NCBI RefSeq assembly: GCF_037893015.1
Contig: NC_133658.1
Span: 142,953,822 to 143,017,821 of the forward strand
Direction of reading: 5' to 3'
DNA length: 64,000 nucleotides
DNA from: Macrotis lagotis
Lineage: Eukaryota > Chordata > Mammalia > Peramelemorphia > Peramelidae
The notes below the pieces were generated by a model. The model made no database searches and was not told the DNA's origin. It worked only from the letters and a program-made list of their open reading frames with translations. The translations under genes were made by a program, and so were the position numbers. Below, piece by piece: positions 23,233 to 34,464 of this stretch (positions are counted from its first letter, which is position 1; every line of letters starts with the position of its first letter).

Positions 23233-25205
23233 TCCACTACAAGAAGGCAATCCTTTTATATTTACAAAATTGACTTACTGTCCCATTCACTACAGCAGCC
23301 TTTCCAAATTGTTTCACTCTTCCTTAAATCTCCCACATAATCCCCTCCTCCCACCATCTCAGCTAAGAATATTGTCTCAAATATCATTAAAAACAAAATG
23401 AATTTATTGGTTTAGAATTTCCTTTTCCATCTTCCTCATCTCACATCACTTAGCTATCTTCTACACTATCTTTTCCATCATCTATTTCAAATACAGAGGT
23501 GACTATTCTCTTTGCTATGGCAGAAGTGATCTTATTTGATCTTACCTTTTCTAGCATATTGCCTCCTCTATTATCTTTATTCTCTCAATAATTTTCCATT
23601 TTTCTATCCACTGTCTGCTTCCCTGCTACATACCAACTTCCCTATATTTCCCCCACATTAAAAAAATAAAAAAACCTCTCCAGTGAGCCATCCATCCTTA
23701 CTACCTATTTTCCCACACTCCTCTCTCTTTTTGTAGCTAAGTTCTTTGAATAATCCATACACATGAGGCATCTCCACTTCATTTCCTGTTATTTTTTTCT
23801 AAACTCTCTACAAGTCTTCTGACTTCATCATTTGACTGAAATATTTTTTCCCAAAATTACCAGTGAGATCCTAATTGCCAGATTGAATGGTCTTTTCTAA
23901 ATCCTCATTCTTTGTGACCTCTCAGCAGTCATTCATTTTATTGATCACCTTCTCCTTGATACTCTCAGTTCCATATTTTTGTGACTATTCTATAATCATT
24001 CTCTCACTAAATATCTGACCATTCGTTCCCAATTTCTTTAATGGATCTCCATCCAGTCCATTGTCATTTAACAATCCTGTCTTTTGGGTTCTCTTTTACC
24101 CCTATACAATCTTGTTTGGTGATTTATCCCATAGATAAAAGGATCATATCTATGCAGATAAATCTAACATCTCTTTATCCAGCTATGGACTATTTTCCAA
24201 TGCCTATAATCGCATCTCCACCTTTTTTTGAAAGCTCAAACTATTTCCACTGTAGATAGTTTAAACTCAACATGTGCAAAACTAAATTCATCTCTCCCCC
24301 CCAAGTCTTCTCCTCTTGCAAACTTCTCCATTACTGTGAAGAGTACCACCATCTTCCCAATCTGTCATACTCACAAATTAGGCATCATTCTTAACTCCTT
24401 ACTCTTATTCATTCTTCATATACAATCTTTTACAAAGCCCTGTCTATTCAATTTTGCAATAATTCTTACAATCTCATTAGCTTCTCTGACACTTGGTACA
24501 GTTATCATCTCCTCTTACCTGGATAATTTCAAAGGCCTTCTGGTTGATTGCTCTGTCCAGTTATTATAAAGTGAATCTCCTTAACATGTTTTACCATGGC
24601 ATCACTCCCTCCCAATTCAGTTAAATCCAGTATCTGCCTAGTCAAATATAGTCCTCCATTGGGCATTAAAACCTTCATAACTCCTTCCTACCTTTCTAGA
24701 GTTCTTATACTTTTCTTTCCTTCTCTTAATCTATGATATATTGTCACTGGTCTTGCTTTTTCTCATATATATTTAGTTATATTTTCACTGGGCTGCCCCT
24801 AACACCTAGAGGATCTTCCTTATCTTTTGTGCTCTCTCTGTCTCTGTCTCTCTGTCTCTCTGTCTCTGTCTGTCTGTCTGTCTCTCTCTGTGTCTCTGTC
24901 TCTCTCCCTCTCTTGTCTCTCTGTCTCTGTCTTTCTGACTTCCTTTCCTTCCCTCAAGACTCAGCTCAAATTCGATCTTCTACAAGACATCTTTCCTCAC
25001 CCCTTTCAATGTCCATGTTCTTGCTCTAAGATTCCATTCAATCCATCCAGTGTATTTCGTGGTTGTGCTTAGTTGTTTACATTTTATCTACCCCATTAGA
25101 ATGTGGATTCTTTGAGGGCAGTGACTGCATTGTCTTTCTTTGTATCTCTATTGCTTAGTACAGTGCCAGATATCATACCAGCTTAACAAATGCTTATTGA
25201 TTTGA
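23233..25205 (+). repeat. LINE-2, 2-kb copy inside the old L1
   Basis: Contains late ORF2-like L2 phrases ('actcaacatgtgcaaaacta', 'aggcatcattcttaactcct'), then 'ctcctcttacctggataatt', 'catggcatcactccctccca' and an end 'gtgccagatatcataccagc' to 'aaatgcttattgatttgatt'. Frames are broken. Confidence 0.72.
24828..24950 (+). repeat. (TCTG)n/(TC)n imperfect simple repeat
   Basis: About 120 bases made of tctc and tctg units within the L2 3' half. The serine/leucine frames over it are artefacts. Confidence 0.92.
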
Positions 25206-27104
25206 TTTCACACTCTAAGCAGTCAAATCCAAATATTTAAAGCAGAAAAGCTATGAATGAATAAATATACTTAATAACAATCAAAGCAAAAATATTAAAT
25301 AAAATATTGGTTGAGGCTATACTACATTAAAAATATTTGACCAAGTCAGATTTATAACAGTAATATGAAGTACATTCTATATAGGGAAAATAGTAAACAA
25401 ATAAAATCACATTAATAAAATGATAAATATTATGATTATATTAGTAGATAACTGAAAATCTTTTGAGAAATTCCAATATCTGCTTCCATTAACAACAAAA
25501 ACAGCAACAACAACAACTGAAAAGTATAGGAATAAATAGACTTATAGTGCCAAAATAATATATAATGGAGAAAGGCTATTGGTTTTTCTAATAAAATCAG
25601 TACCTGTTATCAGCCCTATTGTTTAATGCATTGATACAAGCATACAGCCACAGTTGGACACACTGTAATTTATCTCAGACATAGTTATGTTATTTTGGTC
25701 TTCTTCAATAACAAAGGTCAAGAACCAACCAACAAACAAACATAATAAATATATACATATATACTATATACATATCAATAATACAAGAAAGAGAATAGCA
25801 AGAATAATTATAGAAAAGGAGGAAATAAAACTCTCATTTTTTGAAGATTGCTTCAGGCTATAGCTACAGGATGTGTCCTTAACCTTTTTTTGTGACTCAT
25901 TCTGAAAATAATGCTTTAAAATGCATTTGATAAAAAGGAAATCAATTATATTTGAATATGATTATTGAAATATTCTTAAAACAAGTTCATGGACCCAGCT
26001 TAAGAACTCCGATTAAAAGTATTAAAAGATAAACTGAAATTTAATTTGAATAATTAACAATTTCAGCAAGGAATTAAGGATATAAAATAAATCCACATAA
26101 ATTATCAATATTTCTCTGTAGTATCTACAAAATTCAGCAGGAAGGAATAGAAACAGAAAATTCTTTGTAAATAATTGCATAATGTATGAAATATTGGGAG
26201 TCTGTCTGTTGGCACTTGAAGGAAAAATACAAGCCCAAAAATATTTTTTTCAAAAAAAAAGACAAATTCAAATAATTAAAGAACTATTAATTGTTTATAG
26301 ACATGTCAACTAAATTTAATGATAATAACAATACTTAATCTATTCAGTGCTAAAACAATCAAACTACCAAAAGATTACTTTAAAGAGCTAGGGAGGAAAT
26401 GAAATTTATCTCACTCAAAAAAAGGTCAAAAATCAAAAAGGAAATGAAGAAAAAGAAAGTTGCAAGGGAAGGTGGCATAGCAATACTAGAAACTATATTA
26501 CAAAATAGTAATCCTTAAAACTGTGTAATACTAGTTTAAAAATAGAGTAGTCAGCTGAACAGATTAGCTGCATAAATTGAGGATCAAAGCAAAATATCTG
26601 ATAAACTCAAATATAAGTATAAGGACTCATTATTTCACAAACACTATTGGAAACACTAAAAAATACTGGTCCAGAAACTAGTTAGAGACCAATACTTCAT
26701 ACCATATGTCAAGTTCAGCTCCAAATGGATTTAGGGCTTAGAGATAAAAGGTAATATCATTAACAAAATAGGAGGGAAAAAAGGAGAAAATAATTTAAAC
26801 AGTGGATAGGGAAATGTTCATGACAAAGGATAGAAAAACATCACAGAAGATAAAATATAAATTTTGATTGTATAAAATTTTTTAGTTTTCCAAAGCTCAA
26901 TGTCAAAATTATAAAGGAAACAGCTAACTTTAGAGGAAAATTTGTGCAGCAAGTTTCTGTGATAAAGAGATCATATTAAAGTTATATATTTTTAAAAAAA
27001 ACAACAATTAGTGGGTAGAAATTACAAGGGGAAAGATTTGGGAATTGATATAAGCAGAAACTCCCCAGTAACTGAAGCTTTCCAAAATGAAATAGGCCTC
27101 CTTG

Positions 27105-27330
27105 CAGGAGAATGATTTTTATACCATTTCATAAGTTCAAATCCTGAAAAACACTCCCTATCTATGTAACTGTTCAAGTCACTTTACTATTTATCTCAGT
27201 TTCCTCAAATATACAAACAGGATGATAACAGTACTTCCTCCTAGGGTTGTGACACTCAAAGGAGATAATTATAAAAGACTTAGAACAATGTCTAGTATAT
27301 GGAAGATATTTAATGAATGCTTATTTCCAT
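27105..27330 (+). repeat. MIR
   Basis: 'aagttcaaatcctgaaaaac', 'tatctcagtttcctcaaata', 'gtacttcctcctagggttgt' and 'gacttagaacaatgtctagt' in MIR order. Confidence 0.7.
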
Positions 27331-27405
27331 CTTTCTTTCCTTTCTTCATTCATTTCCTTTTTTTTTCTTTTCCTGCTTCTTTCTTTCTTTCCCTCCTTCT
27401 ATGTT
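27331..27405 (+). repeat. Pyrimidine-rich (TTCT)n stretch
   Basis: Irregular ttct/ttcc units. Confidence 0.8.
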
Positions 27406-27409
27406 GTCT

Positions 27410-27940
27410 CTCAAGAATTACATAGGGTGAAAAGCTGAACAACCAGAGGTAAGCTTAGAAGTCTGGGGCTGTCACAAAGTGGCATCATTATAAAGAAGCA
27501 TCACTGTAGTGCTTTACTCTTATGACTTTTTTCTGTTTTAAGAATTTTAGATCAAGAAGAAGATATTTTGTGAATATCTAAAACAATAAAACTTTCAGTA
27601 AGAAAAGAATTATAGCACTTTGCAAAGTAAATGTCATAATGAAAATGCAGCTTAAGGGTAAATGAAAAGAAAAAATAAAGGCCTGTTTTGGCTTTTTTAT
27701 TGCAGGGTTCTAAAGAAACAGCTTGGAAATAAATGTTAACATCTTTCTAATGGTTGTGAATGCACTTGTATAGAACTAGAAACTCACAGACACACAAGAT
27801 TCTCAGAAATGATAGAGGACTCAGGGGTCACTTAATACAATATTGCCTGAGCAGGAACTCAGAATCCCTATCTCAGGGGAAAAAAAAAGTGGGCCTCAAA
27901 AGTCACCAAGCACCTGTACCTACACACCTTTTCAAGATCA
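27410..27940. other. Unassigned sequence
   Basis: No exon or recognised repeat apart from possible MIR traces near 27800-27870. Confidence 0.4.
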
Positions 27941-27949
27941 TTTATTAAG

Positions 27950-28115
27950 GGTTGTTACTATCATTACCATTTTACAGATGTTAAAATCATGGCAAGCAAA
28001 TACTAAGTGACTATCCCAGTGTCACAACTAGGAAGTATCTGAGGCTGGATCTAAGATCAAGTTTTCCTAATTCTCAGTTCAGCATTCTATCCAAAGCATC
28101 ATCTTGCTATATCCT
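27950..28115 (-). repeat. MIR
   Basis: 'ttaccattttacagatgtta', 'gtgactatcccagtgtcaca' and 'cagttcagcattctatccaa'. Confidence 0.7.
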
Positions 28116-28154
28116 CATCCCTTAAGAAGCAGATTTGCTCTACAGCTGCTAAGG

Positions 28155-28330
28155 CAATAGGTTTAGAATTATAAGGGTCCTCAGAGGTCATCTAATCTAA
28201 CCTTTTATTTTAAAGATGAGGCATCTGAAAAAGAAAAATATTCAGTGATTTGCCTGGGGTTCATACAGGTAATGATGACATGTCTGAGGTAAAATCCATA
28301 TCTCTAGCAGTCTTTCCAAATGACTACATT
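28155..28330 (-). repeat. MIR-like fragment
   Basis: 'ctcagaggtcatctaatcta', 'aaagatgaggcatctgaaaa' and 'gtgatttgcctggggttcat'. Confidence 0.62.
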
Positions 28331-28334
28331 TCCC

Positions 28335-29015
28335 CAAAGAAGTCATTTAATAAATATTTGAGTTAAATTTAAATTTTACTGGGGGGAGTTGCTTCTAATG
28401 GTGTACAATCAAGAGGAATAAACTTTACCAGCCACATAACTAGTTCATCAATATCCTTTCCTGGCTCTGGAAATTTAATAGCCATCTAAGAGTACAAAGT
28501 TACTCCAATTTTAGGTCACAGTAATCACATTAAGACACTCACAAAAATGAATCAAACTTTGGGGGACAGAAGTGATGTAGATAACAAAAAAACACAAAAG
28601 TCTAAGTTTTGAGACGAGGTGACTAGAAGAATAACTATGTCATCAACTGAAATAAGAATGCTAGAAGGAATATTTAGTTAAGAGTGTGAGAAGGAAGGCC
28701 AAATTGACTTTAAACATGAGGAAATTGAAGTTTCTAGAAGGATATTTAGATAATTATATCTACCAAGTAGTAGAAAACTCAAGTCTAAGGGCCAAGAGAA
28801 GTAAAAAAAAATAGAAATTTATGATTCGATTACACAAATGTGATCACTGAAGCAATGTGAGTAGATGAGGTTGCCAAGGGAAAGGATGGGGAGAGAGAGA
28901 GAAACCCGAGGTTAGAATTCTGGGAAATTTTTACTTTTTAAAAACAGGGAAAAAAAAGAATCAAAAAGGAAGAAAAATATTTCCTCTTAGGACAAATTTC
29001 CTGTAAAAGGATCCC
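28335..29015. other. Unassigned, possibly old repeat
   Basis: Purine-rich non-coding DNA. Nothing definite. Confidence 0.35.
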
Positions 29016-29440
29016 CACACATAAGCATCTCCATGTAAACTTCTTAGAGGCTGGAATAGCTTTGATTTTTTTCCTTTGTGGAACCAATACCTAGCTCATA
29101 GTAACATTGATTTAATGGTTGTTGAATTGATTTGAATGAACTGTGGAAGCTGTGTATATACTAAATTTGGAATGATACAGAGAAAATTAATGGAATGACT
29201 ATTATGTGTGAAGGAAATACATTTGTGAAGCATTCCATGTCCTTATATTTTTCCCAATTCAAATAAGTACATAAATATGTGGTTACCTCTTATCTCTTTA
29301 ATCCCTGTAATAGAATATAATATGCTCCTTGAGGACAGGCACTGGATTTTGCCTATTTTTTTCTATGTTTTATTTTATATTCTATGTGTGAGGTAGGTGA
29401 ATAGAGTAAGTGCTTAATAATGCTTATCAGACTGAATTAA
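29016..29440 (+). repeat. Two LINE-2 3' ends in tandem
   Basis: 29016-29145 has 'cttcttagaggctggaatag' and 'gtaacattgatttaatggtt'. 29285-29440 has 'tgctccttgaggacaggcac' and 'gagtaagtgcttaataatgc'. Confidence 0.62.
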
Positions 29441-29464
29441 ATGAAGCCATATCCAAAATAAGAT

Positions 29465-29865
29465 CAGCAATAGTTTTATTTTCCTTTGTCTTAATCAGAT
29501 CATATTTGCTCTATTATGTTGAGTGCCATGTCACACCTTAGGAAAGGCAAACTGCAGAAAATCAAGAGGAAGGTAACTGAAATGGTAAGGGATATGGAGA
29601 CCAGGTGATGTGTGTAACAGTTGAAAGAACTGTGTAAATGGAGATGTGCAGTTGCAAAGAGAACATGGTAGGAGATAATGACTTCTTTCAAATATCCGAA
29701 GAGATATCATGCACAAGAAGAATTTGACTTATTCTGCTTGGTCCCATAGGGAAAAATAAACAATCTACATAGAAATCACATTATGGTAGCTGTAGGTGTA
29801 ATGTAAGGGACAAAAAAGAAACCTCTAAACAATTAGAATTTTCTTACTGTGAAATTATAATCAGC
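29465..29865 (+). repeat. CR1/L3-like LINE 3' region
   Basis: 'agagaacatggtaggagata', 'ttctttcaaatatccgaaga' and 'cttattctgcttggtcccat', then 'aaacctctaaacaattagaa', follow the 3' order of CR1/L3 elements ('..ggcccagagggcaga..', '..cctaacaattagagctg..'). Confidence 0.6.
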
Positions 29866-30049
29866 TTTTACCACAAAGAAGAGAAAGTAAGTATACCTCC
29901 CTTCTTTGTAGAGGAGAGGACTAAGTGTATGGAATGCTATATATATGTTATTGTCAATGTAATGACAAGCTTCACTGAACTTCTTTTAAAACTTTTCTGC
30001 TTTTATTTTAAGAAATAGTTTTGTTTTGTTTTGTTTTGTTTTTTTTAGG

Positions 30050-30312
30050 GAGAGGAGAGGACAGAAGAGAGGTATTAGGACTGGACTTGAAGTCAGATAG
30101 TTTCATCTTCCAGAGTTGAAATCTGGCCTCACACATTTAACAGTTATGTGATCCTGGGCAAGTCACTTAAGCCAGTTTTCCCCAGTTTCCTCATTTGTAA
30201 AATGAACTGGAAAAAGAAATGGCAAATCAGTCCAGTAACTCTGCCAAGAAAACCCCAAATGGGATCATGAAGAGTCACACATGACTGAAAAATGACAAAA
30301 CAACAACAAAAA
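30050..30312 (+). repeat. CORE-SINE with 'gccaagaaaacccc' tail
   Basis: 'gtgatcctgggcaagtcact', 'aaatgaactggaaaaagaaa', 'ctgccaagaaaaccccaaat' and 'gaagagtcacacatgactga'. Full order, modest divergence. Confidence 0.88.
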
Positions 30313-30337
30313 GAAAGGATACATATTTTTTGCATGT

Positions 30338-30382
<45 letters not shown>
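30338..30382 (+). repeat. (TA)n(TG)n compound microsatellite
   Basis: Seven TA units pass into about 16 TG units. Confidence 0.95.
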
Positions 30383-30384
<2 letters not shown>

Positions 30385-30589
30385 ATATTCAAAATATATT
30401 TAAATAATATGATACAAAAATAAAATGGGTCAATTTTCATCAAACGTCTTTTTAAAGAATATTGCAATAGAGGATTCCTGTTCAGGGACAAGTTGAAATT
30501 TATGACCTCTGACATAATTTTCAATTTTGTGATGCTATGATTCTCTGCTTCAGTAGGAATGGTAAATGGAAAATTAAGTTTGCAGTTTA

Positions 30590-31530
30590 CCATGTAGTTG
30601 TAATTATCAACATTCTACATAAAGTACTTTGATGGATTTGGAAAAAGCCCCCACAAATACTAGCTGGAGAAAAACCTTTGGACCAAATATATTCATGGGC
30701 ACTCACAATATTCTTCAGCACTGATTTGCAAATGTCAAATTCTCCAAGCCAGACTTGTGACCACAATGTCTCACTCCATTCTCCCCCAAATAACTGCTCT
30801 GCTCCTAAATGAACTAAGAAATGTGCTTTAAAGGAGAGACAAAAATGTTTTAGATGGCCTTCAGATTCTGTTTTTAAAACTGAATCAGATATAGCAGCTT
30901 AGGAGAATATGGCCTAAGAACATTCCATATGGAAGAAAAATGTAGGACAAAGAATATTGTGAAATTTTGTGCTTGCCAAGGTAGGGTGGGAGGTAGGGGG
31001 AGAGAAGCACTCGTTTGAGAACTCGAGTGAAAATTCTCCATGACATCAATAATTCCAGTTTCTCCTAAATCTGATTATTCTAGATTGACCTTTTAATACA
31101 TACATAGATGCTTTGGGAAAATCATTCTTTCTTACAAATGGTCACTGATGAAAAGGTCCTGCTGGTTAGAACAATAAAAGTTATAGCAACAAAAACAACA
31201 ACTAGGGAAACAAGTTCTCAAGCTACCCTGAACTACCCAGGGGTTGTCCCATTTCAATTCATGTCAGGAAATACTTGAGCAGTAGAAAGCACCCAGTTCC
31301 TCTCAAAAAGCAGAGCTACATGGTTGTAGCTAATGAATTAAAACATCTTAATGATGTTTGTTACAAGACTTCCTTTTGAAATCTATAGCTATTGTCTAAG
31401 AATACACATTGAATAAAGTAGATGAAAAAATTCATGCTGCTTATACTTTGTATCATATGTGGTCCACTGGTTATGGAATATAGATATTTAGTTGTATGTA
31501 CACATGTCTATGAGCAATAAAGAGATATTA
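30590..31530. other. Largely unique block, possible conserved non-coding DNA
   Basis: No match to the repeat families of this window. Balanced composition from 30600 to 31000, with no long frame. Conservation cannot be judged from one sequence. Confidence 0.35.
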
Positions 31531-31534
31531 ATAC

Positions 31535-31567
31535 ATATATATATATATAATATATATATATATACTT
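31535..31567 (+). repeat. (TA)n microsatellite
   Basis: About 15 TA units with one slip. Confidence 0.92.
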
Positions 31568-31569
31568 AT

Positions 31570-32095
31570 ATATTAGGTGAGTTACAGAGAAATGAGTAGA
31601 ACCTAGAGATGAGACATGAATAGGAGAAAGACCTGAATAGAGATTGCAGTTGGAAAACTATATTGTTCCTTTCAAATATTTCAAAATTCATACTTCTAGG
31701 AAAGTCCATCTCTTAACATGAATATATACTATAGAGGTCAAAAGCATGGAGCAGCACACTCTCAAGAGAATTTTTAACAACCTTTCTATCACCAATGAGT
31801 TATAAATAATTCAAAGAACATAAGACAGATGCATGTTTGGCATAAGCAGGTTGCAGCATGTTATCAGTGATGAATTCTATGCAAGAAGTGACATAAAAAC
31901 ATTATCAGAGATATGCGTGGCTAGAAAATGAAGTGAATCAATCATATATCATGAGTGAGACACAGCAGAAAGGCACTACAGTGGCATCTCCAGAAAAAGG
32001 AAAAAGACTCCAATGCATTGGAAATATTAGCTAAGAAGAGCATTGGGAAAACCTGGTTAAGAAAACCTAAACAGGAAAAAATAAATAAATAAAGG
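31570..32095. other. Unassigned sequence
   Basis: AT-rich DNA. No exon, RNA gene or recognised repeat. Confidence 0.4.
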
Positions 32096-32099
32096 TAAA

Positions 32100-32244
32100 G
32101 GGGGCAGCTAGGTGGCGCAGTGGATAGAGCACCGGCCTTGGAGTCAGGAGTACCTGAGTTCAAAGCTGCCCTCAGACACTTAATAATTACCTAGCTGTGT
32201 GGCCTTGGGCAAGTCACTTAACCCCATTGCCTTGCAAAAACTTT
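32100..32244 (+). repeat. Young CORE-SINE, close to consensus
   Basis: A-box region ggtggcgcagtgg, 'ccttggagtcaggagtacct', 'agacacttaataattaccta' and 'gccttgcaaaaac'. The cgcag keeps the CpG expected of a recent copy. Confidence 0.94.
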
Positions 32245-32331
32245 AAATAAATAAATGAATGGATGAATGAATGGATGGATGAATGGATGAACGAACGAAC
32301 GAATGAATGAACAAACAAATAAATAAATAAA
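32245..32331 (+). repeat. Tetranucleotide array grown from the SINE tail
   Basis: Blocks of aaat, gaat, ggat, gaac, gaat, aaac and aaat follow one another directly after the SINE body. Confidence 0.93.
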
Positions 32332-32339
32332 AACCTAAA

Positions 32340-32800
32340 TAGGAATTAATATACTTCTGGATGAAGACTACTATAAAAACAACTTCCACCAAAGTATTAT
32401 TCTAATCGACAAGCAAGTATATCATTTAAGATGGCAGATATAGCAACAAGAATAAAAGTAGAAAGGAAGCTTATTTGCTGGGACAGATACACTAACCAAA
32501 GAGTCATGTGTATATTGTTCAAAACTTGCCACCTATGTTTTACTGATCAGTGTAAAAATTGAGTATTCTCCTTCAGCTTCAAATATGTTTATATAGTATT
32601 CTCATACTTATTATCTAATAAATGTTTAAAATCTCTTTTAATTTGGTCTGAATTGCCTGAAACAGCAGCATCTGGACTGCATTTCTGCATAAGGGATGGC
32701 TCATAATGGTTCAAACTGAAATTAACTCAGTTTGTTCCTCAGTATATTTGAACAATCCTTTCACCAGTCAACAAGACCTAAGACTATGTTAGAAAGCAAA
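32340..32800. other. Unassigned sequence
   Basis: No exon or named repeat. Confidence 0.4.
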
Positions 32801-32859
32801 GAGTTTTCAATTCCCCTGTTATTCAACAACCTCCTATTATATTTGAGACAGCATGATCA

Positions 32860-32931
32860 GCACTAGAATATACAGGGGTAAAAAGGAAACAATCCCTGGT
32901 GTCAAGTAACACACATTCATTGGGAGAGAAG

Positions 32932-32974
<43 letters not shown>

Positions 32975-33245
32975 ACATATATATATATCTACATATATAT
33001 ATATACATACATATATATATATAATTTAATAAAGGTAAGGTCATTGAAAAAGGGAAAAGGTGTTTCCAACTCTGAAGGCTCAGGAAAGGTTTTTGTTACC
33101 TGAAGGCCTTGAAGGAAGCTTGGAATTCTAAAAGGCAAATACATCCCAGATCTGGGGTAACTTGTGTGGCAATGGCAAATGGAAAGTCAGGTTCAGGGTC
33201 TTCCTGATAGGGGAAAAAAGTATCTTTAAAGGAGTCATTTATGGC
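32860..33245 (+). repeat. Copy of the unnamed old repeat family, with (TA)n inside
   Basis: 'gatcagcactagaatataca', 'aacaatccctggtgtcaagt' and later 'gaaggccttgaaggaagctt' share the order of the copies near 19195 and 62395. The TA array at 32934-33022 (about 80 bases, broken by 'ctacat') lies within it. Confidence 0.5.
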
Positions 33246-33249
33246 CTCT

Positions 33250-33880
33250 CGTTAGGCTGATGACGGAGAAGTCACCCAATACAATCTATTTCTGTACAGA
33301 GATTCAGGAACAAAACACAATATGTCCAGATGGAATGCTCGGATGTTAGGAGTATGATTATGTGTGCATGTGTATGCATGTGTATGTGTTTTCAACATTA
33401 GTTCCAAAAATGCAGAAGGAAGCAATAGCTTTGGACCCTGGCCCACAGTATTATTCTGAAAAGAACTTTTTAAGTGCCTACTTTTTAAGTTCCCAGAAAT
33501 TATGCCAGCTTCTGAGTATATAGAAACTTTACAAAACAAGACTGTTTGGAGAACTATTGGAGGAAACAATATATATTGATAAAAGTAAATCAAATAAATG
33601 CCAAGTAATAATGGGAAGAGGAGGGGAAATGGTAGCTCAATACTTATTGAACACAGATTATTATTATACTTTCAGTTTATCCCAATTCTAGGAAAGTATC
33701 AGTCTTTTAATATCCTAAGGAAGTCAAATGGTACAAATGCTCACAGAAATTTATCAGTGAACAATTTGTCTTTAACATTTGATATTCTACCTACTTATAT
33801 GCTTTCAGGACATAGTCTTAATTTACTGGTTCTCCTCTCCCCCCGTTTCTGCTCCCAGATCTATTATGGAGACAGGTAGA
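33250..33880. other. Unassigned sequence
   Basis: Short frames on both strands lack any conserved feature. A small (TGTA/TGCA) run lies near 33360-33390. Confidence 0.4.
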
Positions 33881-33884
33881 TGAC

Positions 33885-34108
33885 AAAAAGAGCACTGGGC
33901 CTGGAATCAGAACGACATAGTTCAAATCTGGCCTCACACACCTACTGGTATGACCCTGGATGAGTCATGTTAACCTTGGATGGCTTCAGTTTCCCCCATA
34001 TGTAAAATAGAAAAATAAAAGCAAGGTTGTTAGGTATTAATGAGATATTTGTAGAGTGCTTGTGACAGCATCTGGCACATAGTTGAAGTTTCAAAAATGT
34101 TGGTTTAC
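33885..34108 (+). repeat. MIR, near full length
   Basis: 'agagcactgggcctggaatc', 'tatgaccctggatgagtcat', 'ggcttcagtttcccccatat' and 'gacagcatctggcacatagt'. Confidence 0.8.
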
Positions 34109-34109
34109 A

Positions 34110-34245
34110 GAGGCAACCAGGTAGTGCAGTGGATAGAGCACAGGCCCTGGAGCTAGGAGGACCTGAGCTCAAATTTGAGCCTTAGACCCTTGATATTTAC
34201 TAGCTGTGTGATCCTGGGAAAGTGCCTTAATCTTGACTGTATCAA
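34110..34245 (+). repeat. CORE-SINE, diverged relative of the young type
   Basis: 'aggtagtgcagtggatagag', 'gctaggaggacctgagctca' and 'tagctgtgtgatcctgggaa'. Confidence 0.82.
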
Positions 34246-34269
34246 AAAAATGCTTGTTTTCCCTCTTCT

Positions 34270-34460
34270 TTCCTATAGAGCAACATGAAAGAATGAAAAG
34301 AGCACTATCCTTGGACCCAGATGAACTGGGTTCAAATTCTTCCTCTGATACTATTCTAAATGTGACTGCAAAGAAGTCAGTTCATCTCCTAAGGCCTTAG
34401 GTTCCTATTCTCTCTAAAGAAGGAAGTGGACTAGATGACTTCTAAGGTTCCTATAAGTTC
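34270..34460 (+). repeat. MIR
   Basis: 'agagcactatccttggaccc', 'gaactgggttcaaattcttc' and 'ggactagatgacttctaagg'. Confidence 0.72.
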
Positions 34461-34464
34461 AAAA

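Larger units (their letters stand above)
22340..26990 (+). mobile_element. Old L1 ORF2 remnant, interrupted by L2
   Basis: Left part (to about 23232) has diverged ORF2 phrases such as 'tttattccaatattatataa'. The right part resumes at about 25206 with 'ataaaatattggttgaggct', 'tatgattatattagtagata', 'aagtataggaataaatagac' and 'atcaatatttctctgtagta', all in L1 ORF2 order. No frame is open. The missing segment between the two halves is only about 100 bases of L1, so they look like one copy. Confidence 0.65.

Noticed and set aside
24733..25072. Ser/Leu-rich plus frames of 81-98 codons
   Set aside because: Produced by the TCTG/TC simple repeat in L2.
30144..30593. 149-codon minus-strand frame
   Set aside because: It crosses a reverse-read SINE and a TG/TA microsatellite (HTHTHT run). 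No family motif.
31820..31850. Possible ZMAT4 next-exon motif ('gcatgttt' on plus strand)
   Set aside because: The surrounding minus-strand codons do not give a KHxxK finger end and there is no splice acceptor.
32100..32175. tRNA gene suggested by A-box and B-box
   Set aside because: The boxes belong to SINE heads. No full cloverleaf or acceptor stem follows, and the CORE and A-tail come next.
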